Below, piece by piece: positions 1 to 5,690 of a DNA stretch of 6,906 nucleotides. Position numbers and translations under genes: made by a program. The notes beneath the pieces were generated by a model. It did no database searches. It saw only the letters and a list, made by a program, of their open reading frames with translations, and had not been told where the DNA came from. Origin of the DNA: Candidatus Woesearchaeota archaeon (GTDB lineage: Archaea > Nanobdellota > Nanobdellia > Woesearchaeales > GW2011-AR9); NCBI GenBank assembly GCA_016213985.1, contig JACRPJ010000063.1, positions 1-6,906 of the forward strand, given 5' to 3'. Position 1 is the first letter of the stretch. Each line of letters opens with the position of its first letter.

Positions 1-2176
1 AGTGGCGGCAACTCTTCGTCCTGAAACAGTGTATGGACAAACCAATTTGTGGGTAAACCCGCACACCAAGTACGTTAAAGTAGAGGTAGAGGGAGAGAAC
101 TGGATTATGAGTCGGGAGGCCGCAGAAAAATTATCCTATCAGAAAGATGAGGTTATTCTTAAAGAAGATATAGATCCCCAAAAATTATTGGGGAAGTTTG
201 CCCAAGCGCCGGGCATCAACCGAGAGGTCATCATCCTTCCTGCAACTTTCTGCAGTCCTAGGGTAGGTACGGGAATCGTTACTTCTGTTCCCAGCGATGC
301 TCCCTACGACTATATTGCGCTTAAACAGTTACAGGAGCATCCCGAGGAGTGTAGGGGATACGGAATTGACCCTGAGCAAGTTATCAACCTCCGGATAATT
401 CACATTATCAGAACCGAAGGATACGGGGAATTCCCCGCAAAAGAAATTGCCCAAAGGCTGGGTATCAATTCACTAGACGATCCAAAGTTAGAGGAAGCCA
501 CTAAAGAAGTGTACAAAACCGGGTTCCACACTGGAATTATGCGGGAGACTTGCCAGGAATACGCGGGGAAGAAAGTCGAAGAGGCTAAGGAGCTAATTAA
601 AGCCCGTCTGATGGAAGAAGGGAAAGCAGATATTCTTCATGATCTAACTGAAGAGGTTACCTGCCGCTGCGGCAGAAGAGTAATAATCAAGAGAATCGAT
701 GACCAGTGGTTCATCAAGTATTCCAATTTAGAATTGAAAGAAAGAAGCAAAGAACAAGCCAAGGAGATGAACATTTATCCCCAGGAGTATTACGATAACA
801 TGCCTGGTGTAATTGACTGGTTTGGTGACAGAGCCTGCGCCCGCTTGGGGAACTGGCTGGGCAGCAAACTGCCATTCGACCATAAATGGATCATCGAACC
901 CATAAGTGATTCTACTCTATACCCCGCATACTATATTGTATCCAAATTCATCAACAACAAAACCATTAAGACCGACGAACTAACTGAAGATTTTTTTGAT
1001 TATATCTTCTTAGGCAAAGGAAATGGAAAGGAGCATTGGAAACCCATCCGGGAAGAGTTTGATTACTTTTACCCGCTGAATATGAACTTAGGAGGAAAAG
1101 AGCATAAGACCGTCCATTTCCCCGTATTCCTAATGAACCACGTAGCGATACTACCGGAAGATAAATGGCCCAGAGGAATATTCGTAAACTGGTGGGTAAT
1201 CGGCAGCGGAAGTAAAATTTCCAAAAGCAAGGGCGGAGCCGAGCCCATCACCAAAGCCATCGAGAAGTATGGTGTGGATGCAATGCGCTTATACTATGCC
1301 CACCTCGGATCACCACACGTTGATGTAGTCTGGACTGAAGAAACTGTACTTAACTATAAAAATTCTTTAGAGAGAGTCTATGCATTATGTGAACAATTAA
1401 GAGGATTGAAAGGCAAACACAAGAAAAGCGTAGACGACTGGTTATTGTCTAGAATAAACGAACATTTAAAGAATATTAATCGTTCGCTAAAAGAGTACGA
1501 TTTACGCGAGCTTACCTCCATCACTTATTTTACCATTTACGATGACTTACGCTGGTACGTGCGTAGGGATGGAGGCAATGAGAGAGTTATTAAAGAAGTG
1601 CTCGAGACTTGGTGCAAACTGATGAGCCCAGTTACTCCTCACCTCAGCGAAGAATTAAACTGGCAAGGAAAATACATCGAAGGGCTGGTGTCAACCTCTT
1701 CCTGGCCTACTCCCGAAGAAAGCAAGCTTGACTTTAAAGCCGAAGCCGGCGAGGAGTTGGTTAAGCAGACCATGGAAGGGATGCGCAACGTGTTGAAGTT
1801 AGCGAAGATTGATGCTCCTAAAACATTTAATCTATCTGTAGCCGAAAACTGGCTGTATCACCTATTTGAAATCGTCTCCTCAGAAATCAAAGTTACCCAC
1901 CATTTGGGAGAGATCATGCGCAAAGTGATTGCGATAGAAGAATTGCAGGTGAAAAATAAGGAAATAAGCAAAATCGTACCCGGACTATTGAAAGACACTT
2001 CGAAGATCCCAAAGAGGGTTACTTCTCAAGAAAACGAGGTTAAAGTGTTAAACGAAGCCAGAGAATTCCTAGAAAAAGAGTTTAATTGTGCGGTGAAAAT
2101 AATTGCTGCAGAAGAGAGCACTCATCCTAAAGCTAAGTCAGCGATACCTGGAAAAGTGGGAATTTTGATAGAGTAA
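1..2176 (+). CDS. leuS: Leucyl-tRNA synthetase, archaeal type (5'-truncated by window edge)
   Basis: Cytoplasmic class I aminoacyl-tRNA synthetase that charges tRNA-Leu with leucine at the expense of ATP. Reading is open from base 2 with no start, so the N-terminus, including the HIGH-motif part of the catalytic fold, lies upstream; 724 residues remain of a protein usually about 930-970 long in archaea. Residues 1-20 carry the threonine-rich editing-domain motif (ATLRPETVYGQTNLWVNP), and GTGIVTSVPSDAPYDY near residue 90 is the other conserved editing motif, with its Asp. CRCG near residue 222 resembles a small metal-binding knuckle. The second catalytic half includes WIIEPISDSTLYPAYYIV and the KMSKS loop as KISKS (bases 1214-1228, residues 405-409). 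VTPHLSEELNW belongs to the anticodon-binding helical domain, and KAKSAIPGKVGILIE closes the archaeal C-terminal domain. No catalytic defect is visible. Assignment is by motif recognition. Confidence 0.97.
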   Translation, partial: VAATLRPETVYGQTNLWVNPHTKYVKVEVEGENWIMSREAAEKLSYQKDEVILKEDIDPQKLLGKFAQAPGINREVIILPATFCSPRVGTGIVTSVPSDAPYDYIALKQLQEHPEECRGYGIDPEQVINLRIIHIIRTEGYGEFPAKEIAQRLGINSLDDPKLEEATKEVYKTGFHTGIMRETCQEYAGKKVEEAKELIKARLMEEGKADILHDLTEEVTCRCGRRVIIKRIDDQWFIKYSNLELKERSKEQAKEMNIYPQEYYDNMPGVIDWFGDRACARLGNWLGSKLPFDHKWIIEPISDSTLYPAYYIVSKFINNKTIKTDELTEDFFDYIFLGKGNGKEHWKPIREEFDYFYPLNMNLGGKEHKTVHFPVFLMNHVAILPEDKWPRGIFVNWWVIGSGSKISKSKGGAEPITKAIEKYGVDAMRLYYAHLGSPHVDVVWTEETVLNYKNSLERVYALCEQLRGLKGKHKKSVDDWLLSRINEHLKNINRSLKEYDLRELTSITYFTIYDDLRWYVRRDGGNERVIKEVLETWCKLMSPVTPHLSEELNWQGKYIEGLVSTSSWPTPEESKLDFKAEAGEELVKQTMEGMRNVLKLAKIDAPKTFNLSVAENWLYHLFEIVSSEIKVTHHLGEIMRKVIAIEELQVKNKEISKIVPGLLKDTSKIPKRVTSQENEVKVLNEAREFLEKEFNCAVKIIAAEESTHPKAKSAIPGKVGILIE

Positions 2177-2184
2177 GAAACCTA

Positions 2185-2250
2185 GCTTTATTTTAGCATT
2201 CTTCATTTATTTAGCATTTTCCGCTTTTAGTATTTCATATAAATTTCTTA
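2185..2250 (+). terminator. T-rich tracts after leuS, possible archaeal terminator
   Basis: Directly after the leuS stop come several short T-rich runs (TTTATTTTAG, TTTATTTAG, CATTTTCCGCTTTTAG) with no hairpin. Archaeal RNA polymerase commonly terminates at such oligo-T tracts. The next gene has its own promoter, which supports transcription ending here, but the site is inferred from composition only. Confidence 0.35.
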
Positions 2251-2274
2251 GTATTACTATAAAGTGATAATAAA

Positions 2275-2290
2275 ACGAAAGATTTATAAA
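2275..2290 (+). promoter_or_regulatory. Archaeal BRE/TATA promoter of the PRTase-like gene
   Basis: TTTATAAA at 2283-2290 is preceded by a purine-rich BRE-like stretch (ACGAAAGA). The box centre lies about 27 nt before the ATG at 2314. Archaeal TATA boxes are centred about 26-27 nt before the transcription start, so the transcript should begin at or within 1-2 nt of the start codon (leaderless). Confidence 0.75.
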
Positions 2291-2313
2291 GTATTTCTTT
2301 TTAAAAACCCGTT

Positions 2314-3114
2314 ATGGACCCTAACAAGTATAAAACCATTGAGAATTTTGTAAGAGGGATGATAAGATTAGGTGAAGGGTTAAAAGAATTTGATCCAGAT
2401 TATATTATTGCACCAATGATGGGTGCGGTTCCTTTTATAGACATTTTGAATATTGTTGGTAATGAATTTGAGAATGAGAAAGTTTATTATATGCCTGCCT
2501 CTAATAAAATAAAAGATGTCAAAAAAGTCATCAGAAATTGGTTTAGTAATTTCTTAGAAGAGATTTATATCCCGAATGAAATAAAAATTGCTTGCCTAGA
2601 TGAAGTTGTTAGTGGCAATTCTTTAGTTCGTTCTTATAAACAAGTACAGACTGCTATAAGTGAGAAAGCCACTCAAGAAATGATTAAATCTTATGGTCTT
2701 AATTTAGATGATAAAAATAAACAAAAAATAAGAGAAGAATTAGCCAATCAAATTATCTATCTCCCCTTTGGTATTAGAGAAGTAGGTTCAAAGAGGGCAG
2801 ACAAAAAATCTTTAATTAATGAATACAAAAAATTATTAGCAGAAGGAAAAACTAAAGCTATTGAAGTAGATTGTATTACAACTATGGATAGAATAGATTT
2901 CTTCCCAGTAACTTACAAAAGAGTAGATGCTAAAACAGGACCTGTTTTTTATCCAATTATAGAAGGTTTTAATGTTTCTCCGGTCTATATAAATTTCCTA
3001 CAAACAGTAGCTAAGATTGTTGGCAAAGATCCAGACGAAGTAACTCTTAAAAATATGGCCAGAATTTTAGAGTCTTCGAAATATTTGTCAGATAACTTTA
3101 AAAGTGAATATTAA
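2314..3114 (+). CDS. Phosphoribosyltransferase-like protein with unrecognised C-terminal region
   Basis: The N-terminal third resembles the type I phosphoribosyltransferase fold. YIIAPMMGAVPF (residues 30-41) corresponds to the early strand and loop of these enzymes. IACLDEVVSGNS (residues 92-103) fits the PRPP-binding signature of hydrophobic strand, two acidic or near-acidic residues, and a small Gly/Ser/Thr-rich loop, here D96-E97 followed by S100-G101-N102-S103. A partly charged helical stretch (about 104-185) follows, then a C-terminal part I do not recognise, with TGPVFYPIIEGFN and a helical end; the total is 266 aa, longer than a minimal PRTase. The substrate cannot be read from sequence. 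The likely leaderless ATG is fixed by the TATA spacing and no Shine-Dalgarno is present. The gene is monocistronic and strongly AT-rich beside leuS (11 G/C in bases 2701-2760), which hints at separate ancestry. A non-enzymatic PRTase-fold protein is also possible. Confidence 0.8.
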   Translation: MDPNKYKTIENFVRGMIRLGEGLKEFDPDYIIAPMMGAVPFIDILNIVGNEFENEKVYYMPASNKIKDVKKVIRNWFSNFLEEIYIPNEIKIACLDEVVSGNSLVRSYKQVQTAISEKATQEMIKSYGLNLDDKNKQKIREELANQIIYLPFGIREVGSKRADKKSLINEYKKLLAEGKTKAIEVDCITTMDRIDFFPVTYKRVDAKTGPVFYPIIEGFNVSPVYINFLQTVAKIVGKDPDEVTLKNMARILESSKYLSDNFKSEY

Positions 3115-3170
3115 ATTCTTGATAAAAAACTATAGCGAAGAACATAAATAATTATACAAGAAAATTTCAC

Positions 3171-3314
3171 TGGGCGGATAGCCCCGTTCTTTAGGGCGGA
3201 ATTTTCTGTTCAAGAAAGCTTTTTGCTTTCTGAACAGGAAATTGGAAATTTCCTTGTTCCGAAAACTCGCTAGAGGTGAGGAGCGTAAAACCACGGGCTT
3301 TAGCCCGTGGATAG
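3171..3314 (+). mobile_element. IS200/IS605-like end or omegaRNA-like hairpin remnant, no transposase
   Basis: A GC-rich island in AT-rich surroundings between two convergent genes. It begins with a hairpin whose arms CCGTTC and GGGCGG (3184-3199) close a TTTA loop using two G-U pairs. It ends with a strong hairpin whose arms CCACGGGC and GCCCGTGG (3291-3310) also close a TTTA loop. TTTA-loop GC hairpins just inside the right end, preceded by a G-rich segment like the GAGGTGAGGAGCG here, are typical of IS200/IS605-group elements carrying tnpB, where the end is also the scaffold of the TnpB guide RNA. No tnpA or tnpB coding sequence exists in the window, so this would be a decayed, minimal (MITE/PATE-like) or stand-alone piece. 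Boundaries are estimates. It could instead be an unrelated structured RNA or a bidirectional transcription barrier. Confidence 0.4.
3200..3259 (+). repeat. Three-copy A-B-A inverted repeat forming two exclusive hairpins
   Basis: The middle copy GAACAGGAAATT (3232-3243) is complementary to AATTTTCTGTTC on its left (3200-3211, one G-U) and also to AATTTCCTTGTTC on its right (3247-3259, one bulged T). The left pairing extends through AGAAAGC/GCTTTCT around a TTTTT loop, giving about 19 pairs with one bulged A. The right pairing gives 12 pairs around a GGA loop. Both cannot form at once. GGAAATT is also repeated directly in tandem at 3237-3250. Confidence 0.7.
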
Positions 3315-3368
3315 TTTCTGATAGGAAACTTGGGAACGTTAGTGACCCTAGCTCCGAACAGCGAGTTT
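3263..3368 (+). other. Possible long-range closed RNA fold around the GC hairpin
   Basis: Arms AAACTCGCT (3263-3271) and AGCGAGTTT (3360-3368) are a perfect 9-bp inverted repeat. Nested inside are GGAGC (3280-3284) with GCTCC (3351-3355), then the CCACGGGC/GCCCGTGG hairpin (3291-3310) and an AGTTTC/GAAACT hairpin (3313-3330). All pairings are mutually compatible and would make a branched RNA of about 106 nt. The right arm ends 3 nt from the stop of the minus-strand gene. Base pairing is seen directly; transcription and function are unknown. Confidence 0.3.
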
Positions 3369-3371
3369 CCG

Positions 3372-3827
3372 TTATTTAGCAGTTTCCCTCGCTATTTTAA
3401 TCAGGTTAACTTCCGTTGCTCCCGTTTCCTTTGCTTCCTCAGAGCCAAAAGGCCGATACTTAATTTCTGCTACCATCCTTCCTCTTATATCATAGTCCAA
3501 GTAAACTCCCAGAGGATGTTGATAATCGTTGTACAGGTAAACTTTAATTGGTCCTTCTTCGAACATTAGTTTCTCTTTCTTTTCAATTAGATTTATCGCT
3601 TTTGCGATTAAATATACGGGTCTATCAACACTCTTTCCTACATCATCAACAAACTCTTTGAAAGCGTCAGTATACTTCTCTCTTACTTTTCCCCCACAAA
3701 GCTCTAAGCAATGTGCATATGCTTTCTTCAAAACATAGGTTACTGCATCAGAATGATCACCTTCTCCAAGATAGCCCTTTTCTAGGTTTACTCTGAAGTC
3801 GGGGGTAACGAGATGGTAAAGGAACAT
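3372..3827 (-). CDS. Hypothetical protein, 151 aa
   Basis: I do not recognise this family. The soluble protein has no signal peptide or membrane segment. It opens with MFLYHLVTPDF, continues with a mostly helical, charged N-terminal half holding two Cys in HCLELCGG (residues 40-47), and ends in a beta-rich half (PIKVYLYNDYQHPLGVYLDY, then MVAEIKYRPF). The YHLVTP opening faintly recalls the first strand of some ADP-ribosyltransferase-fold proteins, but no catalytic set can be assigned, so I give no function. The start ATG lies 7 nt after the stop of the upstream minus-strand gene, with no Shine-Dalgarno in the short gap, which implies co-transcription and perhaps translational coupling. The 3' end faces a hairpin-rich region. 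Confidence 0.8.
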   Translation of the reverse strand: MFLYHLVTPDFRVNLEKGYLGEGDHSDAVTYVLKKAYAHCLELCGGKVREKYTDAFKEFVDDVGKSVDRPVYLIAKAINLIEKKEKLMFEEGPIKVYLYNDYQHPLGVYLDYDIRGRMVAEIKYRPFGSEEAKETGATEVNLIKIARETAK

Positions 3828-3834
3828 TTTTTAA

Positions 3835-4182
3835 TTATAACATTTTCTCCAGTGCCTGTTCTATGGTAGCAATTATTTTATTGGGTGTATAACCCCGTTG
3901 AGCTAGAAACTTCGCATATTGTTGGATTTCCGGTTGAGTCATTCCTCTGGATACCCTTCTTTCATAATCTCGGATAAGTAGACCAGTTTTATCAAGTTCT
4001 ATCCCTTCTTCATTGGTCCCGCCAGAGTAGAGAGTAATACTTTTGTTTTTCGAAGATAAATACTCCAAAAGTAAATTTTCTTTTAGTAATCCAGTCAGAA
4101 CCCGGACCATTTCCGAATTAGGTTTCCGCTGGTTCAGCTTTTCTTCTAGCTTCTGATATATTTCCTCTCTTAATAATCCCAT
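3835..4182 (-). CDS. Hypothetical small helical protein, 115 aa
   Basis: Not recognised. The sequence is predicted mostly helical and charged: an N-terminal helix (LREEIYQKLEEKLNQRK), a central LTGLLKENLLLEYLSSKN segment, a short beta/turn part (SITLYSGGTNEEG) and a C-terminal helix pair, EIQQYAKFLAQRGYTPNKII and onward. The latter has the helix-turn-helix rhythm of many small binding domains, but this is not specific. There is no signal or membrane segment. The ATG at 4182-4180 is chosen over a GTG 12 nt upstream because AGGTGG (4196-4191) lies 8 nt before it as a good archaeal Shine-Dalgarno, and the GTG lies inside that site. First gene of a two-gene minus-strand operon. Confidence 0.8.
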   Translation of the reverse strand: MGLLREEIYQKLEEKLNQRKPNSEMVRVLTGLLKENLLLEYLSSKNKSITLYSGGTNEEGIELDKTGLLIRDYERRVSRGMTQPEIQQYAKFLAQRGYTPNKIIATIEQALEKML

Positions 4183-4190
4183 TTTTCCCA

Positions 4191-4196
4191 CCACCT
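4191..4196 (-). promoter_or_regulatory. Shine-Dalgarno site of the minus-strand operon
   Basis: Minus-strand AGGTGG, 8 nt before the ATG ending at 4182, matches the archaeal anti-Shine-Dalgarno core. It decides the start codon, because the alternative GTG start overlaps it. Confidence 0.65.
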
Positions 4197-4223
4197 AATC
4201 AAAGGCTGGAATAAATATATTTC

Positions 4224-4232
4224 TATTTAAAT
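4224..4232 (-). promoter_or_regulatory. TATA box of the minus-strand operon
   Basis: Minus-strand ATTTAAATA is preceded by a purine-rich GGAAAA that fits a BRE. Transcription starting about 26 nt downstream would leave a leader of about 20 nt that keeps the Shine-Dalgarno site. A second AT-rich box at 4211-4220 would start too close to the ATG and is less likely. The box lies between inverted arms CTGGAA (4206-4211) and TTCCAG (4235-4240). Confidence 0.55.
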
Positions 4233-4288
4233 TTTTCCAGTGTAAGGGATATAAGTTTTTATCATTTCACCTCTTCTCATAGAATAAA

Positions 4289-4297
4289 TATTTAAAC
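4289..4297 (+). promoter_or_regulatory. TATA box of the DUF192 gene
   Basis: TATTTAAAC with its centre about 27 nt before the ATG at 4320, the spacing expected for a leaderless archaeal transcript. No Shine-Dalgarno precedes the ATG. Confidence 0.65.
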
Positions 4298-4319
4298 AGA
4301 TATAAATGTTGTATGATAA

Positions 4320-4646
4320 ATGATTGTTAACCAAACCAAAAACAAACTCCTCTCGAGAAAAGAGAAAATCTGTAACTCTTTCCTGTCCCAGGCAATCGGG
4401 CTGATGTTCCGGCACAGGCAGAATTTAGTTATGGTCTTCCCAGAAGAGAGGAAAATAAGCCTGCATAATTGTTTTGTATTCTATTCCATTGATGTGCTGA
4501 TAGTAGATGCGCAAATGAAAATTGTGGAGATTAAAAGAAATTTCAAGCCGTTTGGTTTCTGGAATGCTTCACAGAAAGGGAAATATGTGATTGAGTTAGC
4601 TTTTCCGGGAGAATACGGAGTGGGAGACCATCTTCTTTTTTGTTGA
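4320..4646 (+). CDS. DUF192 (COG1430) family protein
   Basis: Small conserved protein of the DUF192/COG1430 family, found in bacteria and archaea; its biochemical role is not established. The hallmark blocks occur in order: IVNQTKN at the N-terminus, FLSQAIGLMFR (residues about 22-32), SLHNCFVFYSIDVLIVD (about 48-64, matching the family's H-x-F-F-V-x-x-P-I-D-V-x-F-x-D pattern), VVEIKRNFKPFG-like KIVEIKRNFKPFG, then YVIELAFPGEYGVGD. At 108 aa it is normal length for the archaeal form without a signal peptide. The ATG start follows from the leaderless promoter spacing. The run TCTTCTTTTTT just before the stop may help termination, consistent with a separate promoter for the next gene. Divergent from the minus-strand pair across about 125 bp that holds both promoters. 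Confidence 0.88.
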   Translation: MIVNQTKNKLLSRKEKICNSFLSQAIGLMFRHRQNLVMVFPEERKISLHNCFVFYSIDVLIVDAQMKIVEIKRNFKPFGFWNASQKGKYVIELAFPGEYGVGDHLLFC

Positions 4647-4670
4647 TTTGAATAGGTTTTGGGAGCAGGT

Positions 4671-4678
4671 TTTATAAA
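4671..4678 (+). promoter_or_regulatory. TATA box of the IMPase-family gene
   Basis: TTTATAAA centred about 28 nt before the ATG at 4703, again predicting a leaderless message. Its good match shows that the 4703 ATG, not a later one, was the intended start, and therefore that the reading frame is broken downstream. Confidence 0.7.
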
Positions 4679-4702
4679 TAATTCATCAATTCAATAGATA
4701 AT

Positions 4703-5469
4703 ATGTTAACCGATGTTGTAACACAGGCTGTAAGAGAAGCAGGAGATTTTGCATTGGGTAGAATAGGGAACTTTGGGAAAGTGAGAAAAAATCTCCAAAA
4801 GATTTTCTGACAGAAGTTGATGAAGAAGCCGAGAGGATAATAATAGGAAGAATATGGGAGGCATTTCCTGATGCTGGATTTTATGGAGAAGAAACTGGGC
4901 GGCAAGGTAGTAGGAAATATATGTTTGTAATTGATCCGATTGATGCGACTACAAATTACATAAAAAGAATTCCTCTGTTTGACATTTCTGTAGCAGTCTA
5001 TGAGGGAGATGAAAATGTTCTGGGTGTTATTGCTTGTCCAAGACTTAACGAATTATACGTTGCAGAAAGAGGTGCGGGAGCATATTTGAATGGGAGCAGA
5101 ATTCATGTTTCTGATGTTGGAGATTTGGGACAAGCTGTTATTGGGTACAACAGAAGCAATCACCCTCCAGAAATTATTGAACCGTCAAAAAAAGTTTTGG
5201 CAAGAATTCTTGATAGAGCAGCGACATTCAGAGTCTTTGGAACAGGCAGTCTTGATTATTGTTATATGGCGAAAGGAAGTTTTGATGCCTGTATAACACC
5301 TCTTGCTGAACCATTTCATAGTGCTGGTTATGTAATAATGGAAGAAGCTGGAGCAAAAGTAACAGACTATCAAGGAAAACCACATAGTTTGGGATCCAAA
5401 ACAATAGTTTCTGCTAATCCAGCATTACATCCTCAAGTTCTTGAATTGGTAAATCTAGGAAGAGACTGA
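4703..5469 (+). CDS. Inositol monophosphatase-family protein, frameshifted near the N-terminus
   Basis: Member of the Mg-dependent, Li-sensitive phosphatase superfamily (IMPase / archaeal FBPase-IMPase / CysQ-like). From the ATG at 4703, frame 1 encodes 35 aa (MLTDVVTQAVREAGDFALG...) and stops at 4808-4810. The family continues in the -1 frame: KSPKDFLTEVDEEAER, YGEE (GEE at 4885-4893) and DPIDATTNY (4933-4959), equivalent to the metal-binding GEE and DPIDGTTN motifs. Adding one A to the A6 run at 4786-4791 gives one 255-aa protein, a normal full length, with good family sequence across the join. Read from the first ATG after the break (4921), the open frame is only 182 aa and lacks GEE. The C-terminal W-D-x-A-A-G motif appears as P-F-H-S-A-G (5311-5328), so the third metal-binding Asp is replaced. 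Possibilities are a sequencing indel, a young pseudogene, or frameshift decoding. Substrate unknown. Confidence 0.85.
4786..4792 (+). other. A AAA AAT site where the IMPase frame breaks
   Basis: In the frame of the ATG at 4703 the codons here are AGA AAA AAT, forming the heptamer A AAA AAT, which has the X XXY YYZ layout of -1 slippery sites. A -1 slip here would restore the family frame (…KVRKN-SPKDFLTEVD). I see no stable hairpin in the following 60 nt, so a plain one-base deletion in an A7 run, real or from sequencing, is the simpler reading. Confidence 0.6.
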
Positions 5470-5536
5470 TTTGCCCCGCCTATTCGGTTTTAGCGCCGTT
5501 ATTTTATTCCACTTAACATCGGATTTCTGTTAGCTG

Positions 5537-5563
5537 ACCCGAGCGGGTATAAGAATTCTTATA
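5537..5563. repeat. Hairpin plus 16-nt perfect palindrome upstream of the last operon
   Basis: ACCCGAGCGGGT (5537-5548, 5-bp arms with a 2-nt centre) is followed at once by the perfect palindrome TATAAGAATTCTTATA (5548-5563). It lies in the 248-bp non-coding stretch between the IMPase gene and the last operon, about 155 bp before the next start codon. It could be an operator for a dimeric regulator or a relic of a transposable element end. The rest of that stretch shows only three CGATT copies (5598-5620) and the promoter near its right edge; I found no tRNA or convincing small gene. Confidence 0.5.
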
Positions 5564-5682
5564 GCAGCATTAGCGACTTGATGTGACCAGGGGTAGGCGA
5601 TTTGCGATTGACATAACGATTCAGCAGCCAAATGCATATACTTGGTCTTTTGCTAGCAGTGTATATCTAACTACAACGCATC

Positions 5683-5690
5683 ATTAAATA
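5683..5690 (+). promoter_or_regulatory. TATA box of the coiled-coil/membrane operon
   Basis: ATTAAATA centred about 31 nt before the in-frame ATG at 5718. Transcription starting near 5713 would leave a leader of a few nucleotides. This spacing excludes the in-frame TTG at 5709, which would fall before the predicted start site. Confidence 0.5.

Noticed and set aside
1069..1260. Minus-strand 63-codon frame inside leuS
   Set aside because: It is antisense to the conserved catalytic region of leuS, including the KISKS loop, and has no signals of its own.
3171..3370. CRISPR array
   Set aside because: The repeats are few, inverted and unevenly spaced, with no regular spacer pattern and no cas genes.
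3330..3569. Plus-strand open frame of 79 codons across the end of the minus-strand gene
   Set aside because: It is antisense to the 151-aa gene, has an unnatural Cys/Phe/Ser-rich translation and no promoter or ribosome site.
4227..4415. Minus-strand open frame of 62 codons
   Set aside because: It is antisense to the start of the DUF192 gene and crosses the intergenic promoter region; its translation has no protein-like features.
4800..4860. Stimulatory hairpin for programmed frameshifting after A AAA AAT
   Set aside because: TTCTGACAGAA is nearly palindromic but leaves too small a loop, and no other stable stem is evident, so there is no positive support beyond the slippery-type heptamer.
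5090..5385. Overlapping open frames on both strands inside the IMPase-family gene
   Set aside because: The frame with DPID and family sequence is clearly the coding one; the others are byproducts.
5632..5670. Twelve-codon frame MHILGLLLAVYI before the last operon
   Set aside because: It has no promoter or Shine-Dalgarno and is too short to support without expression data.
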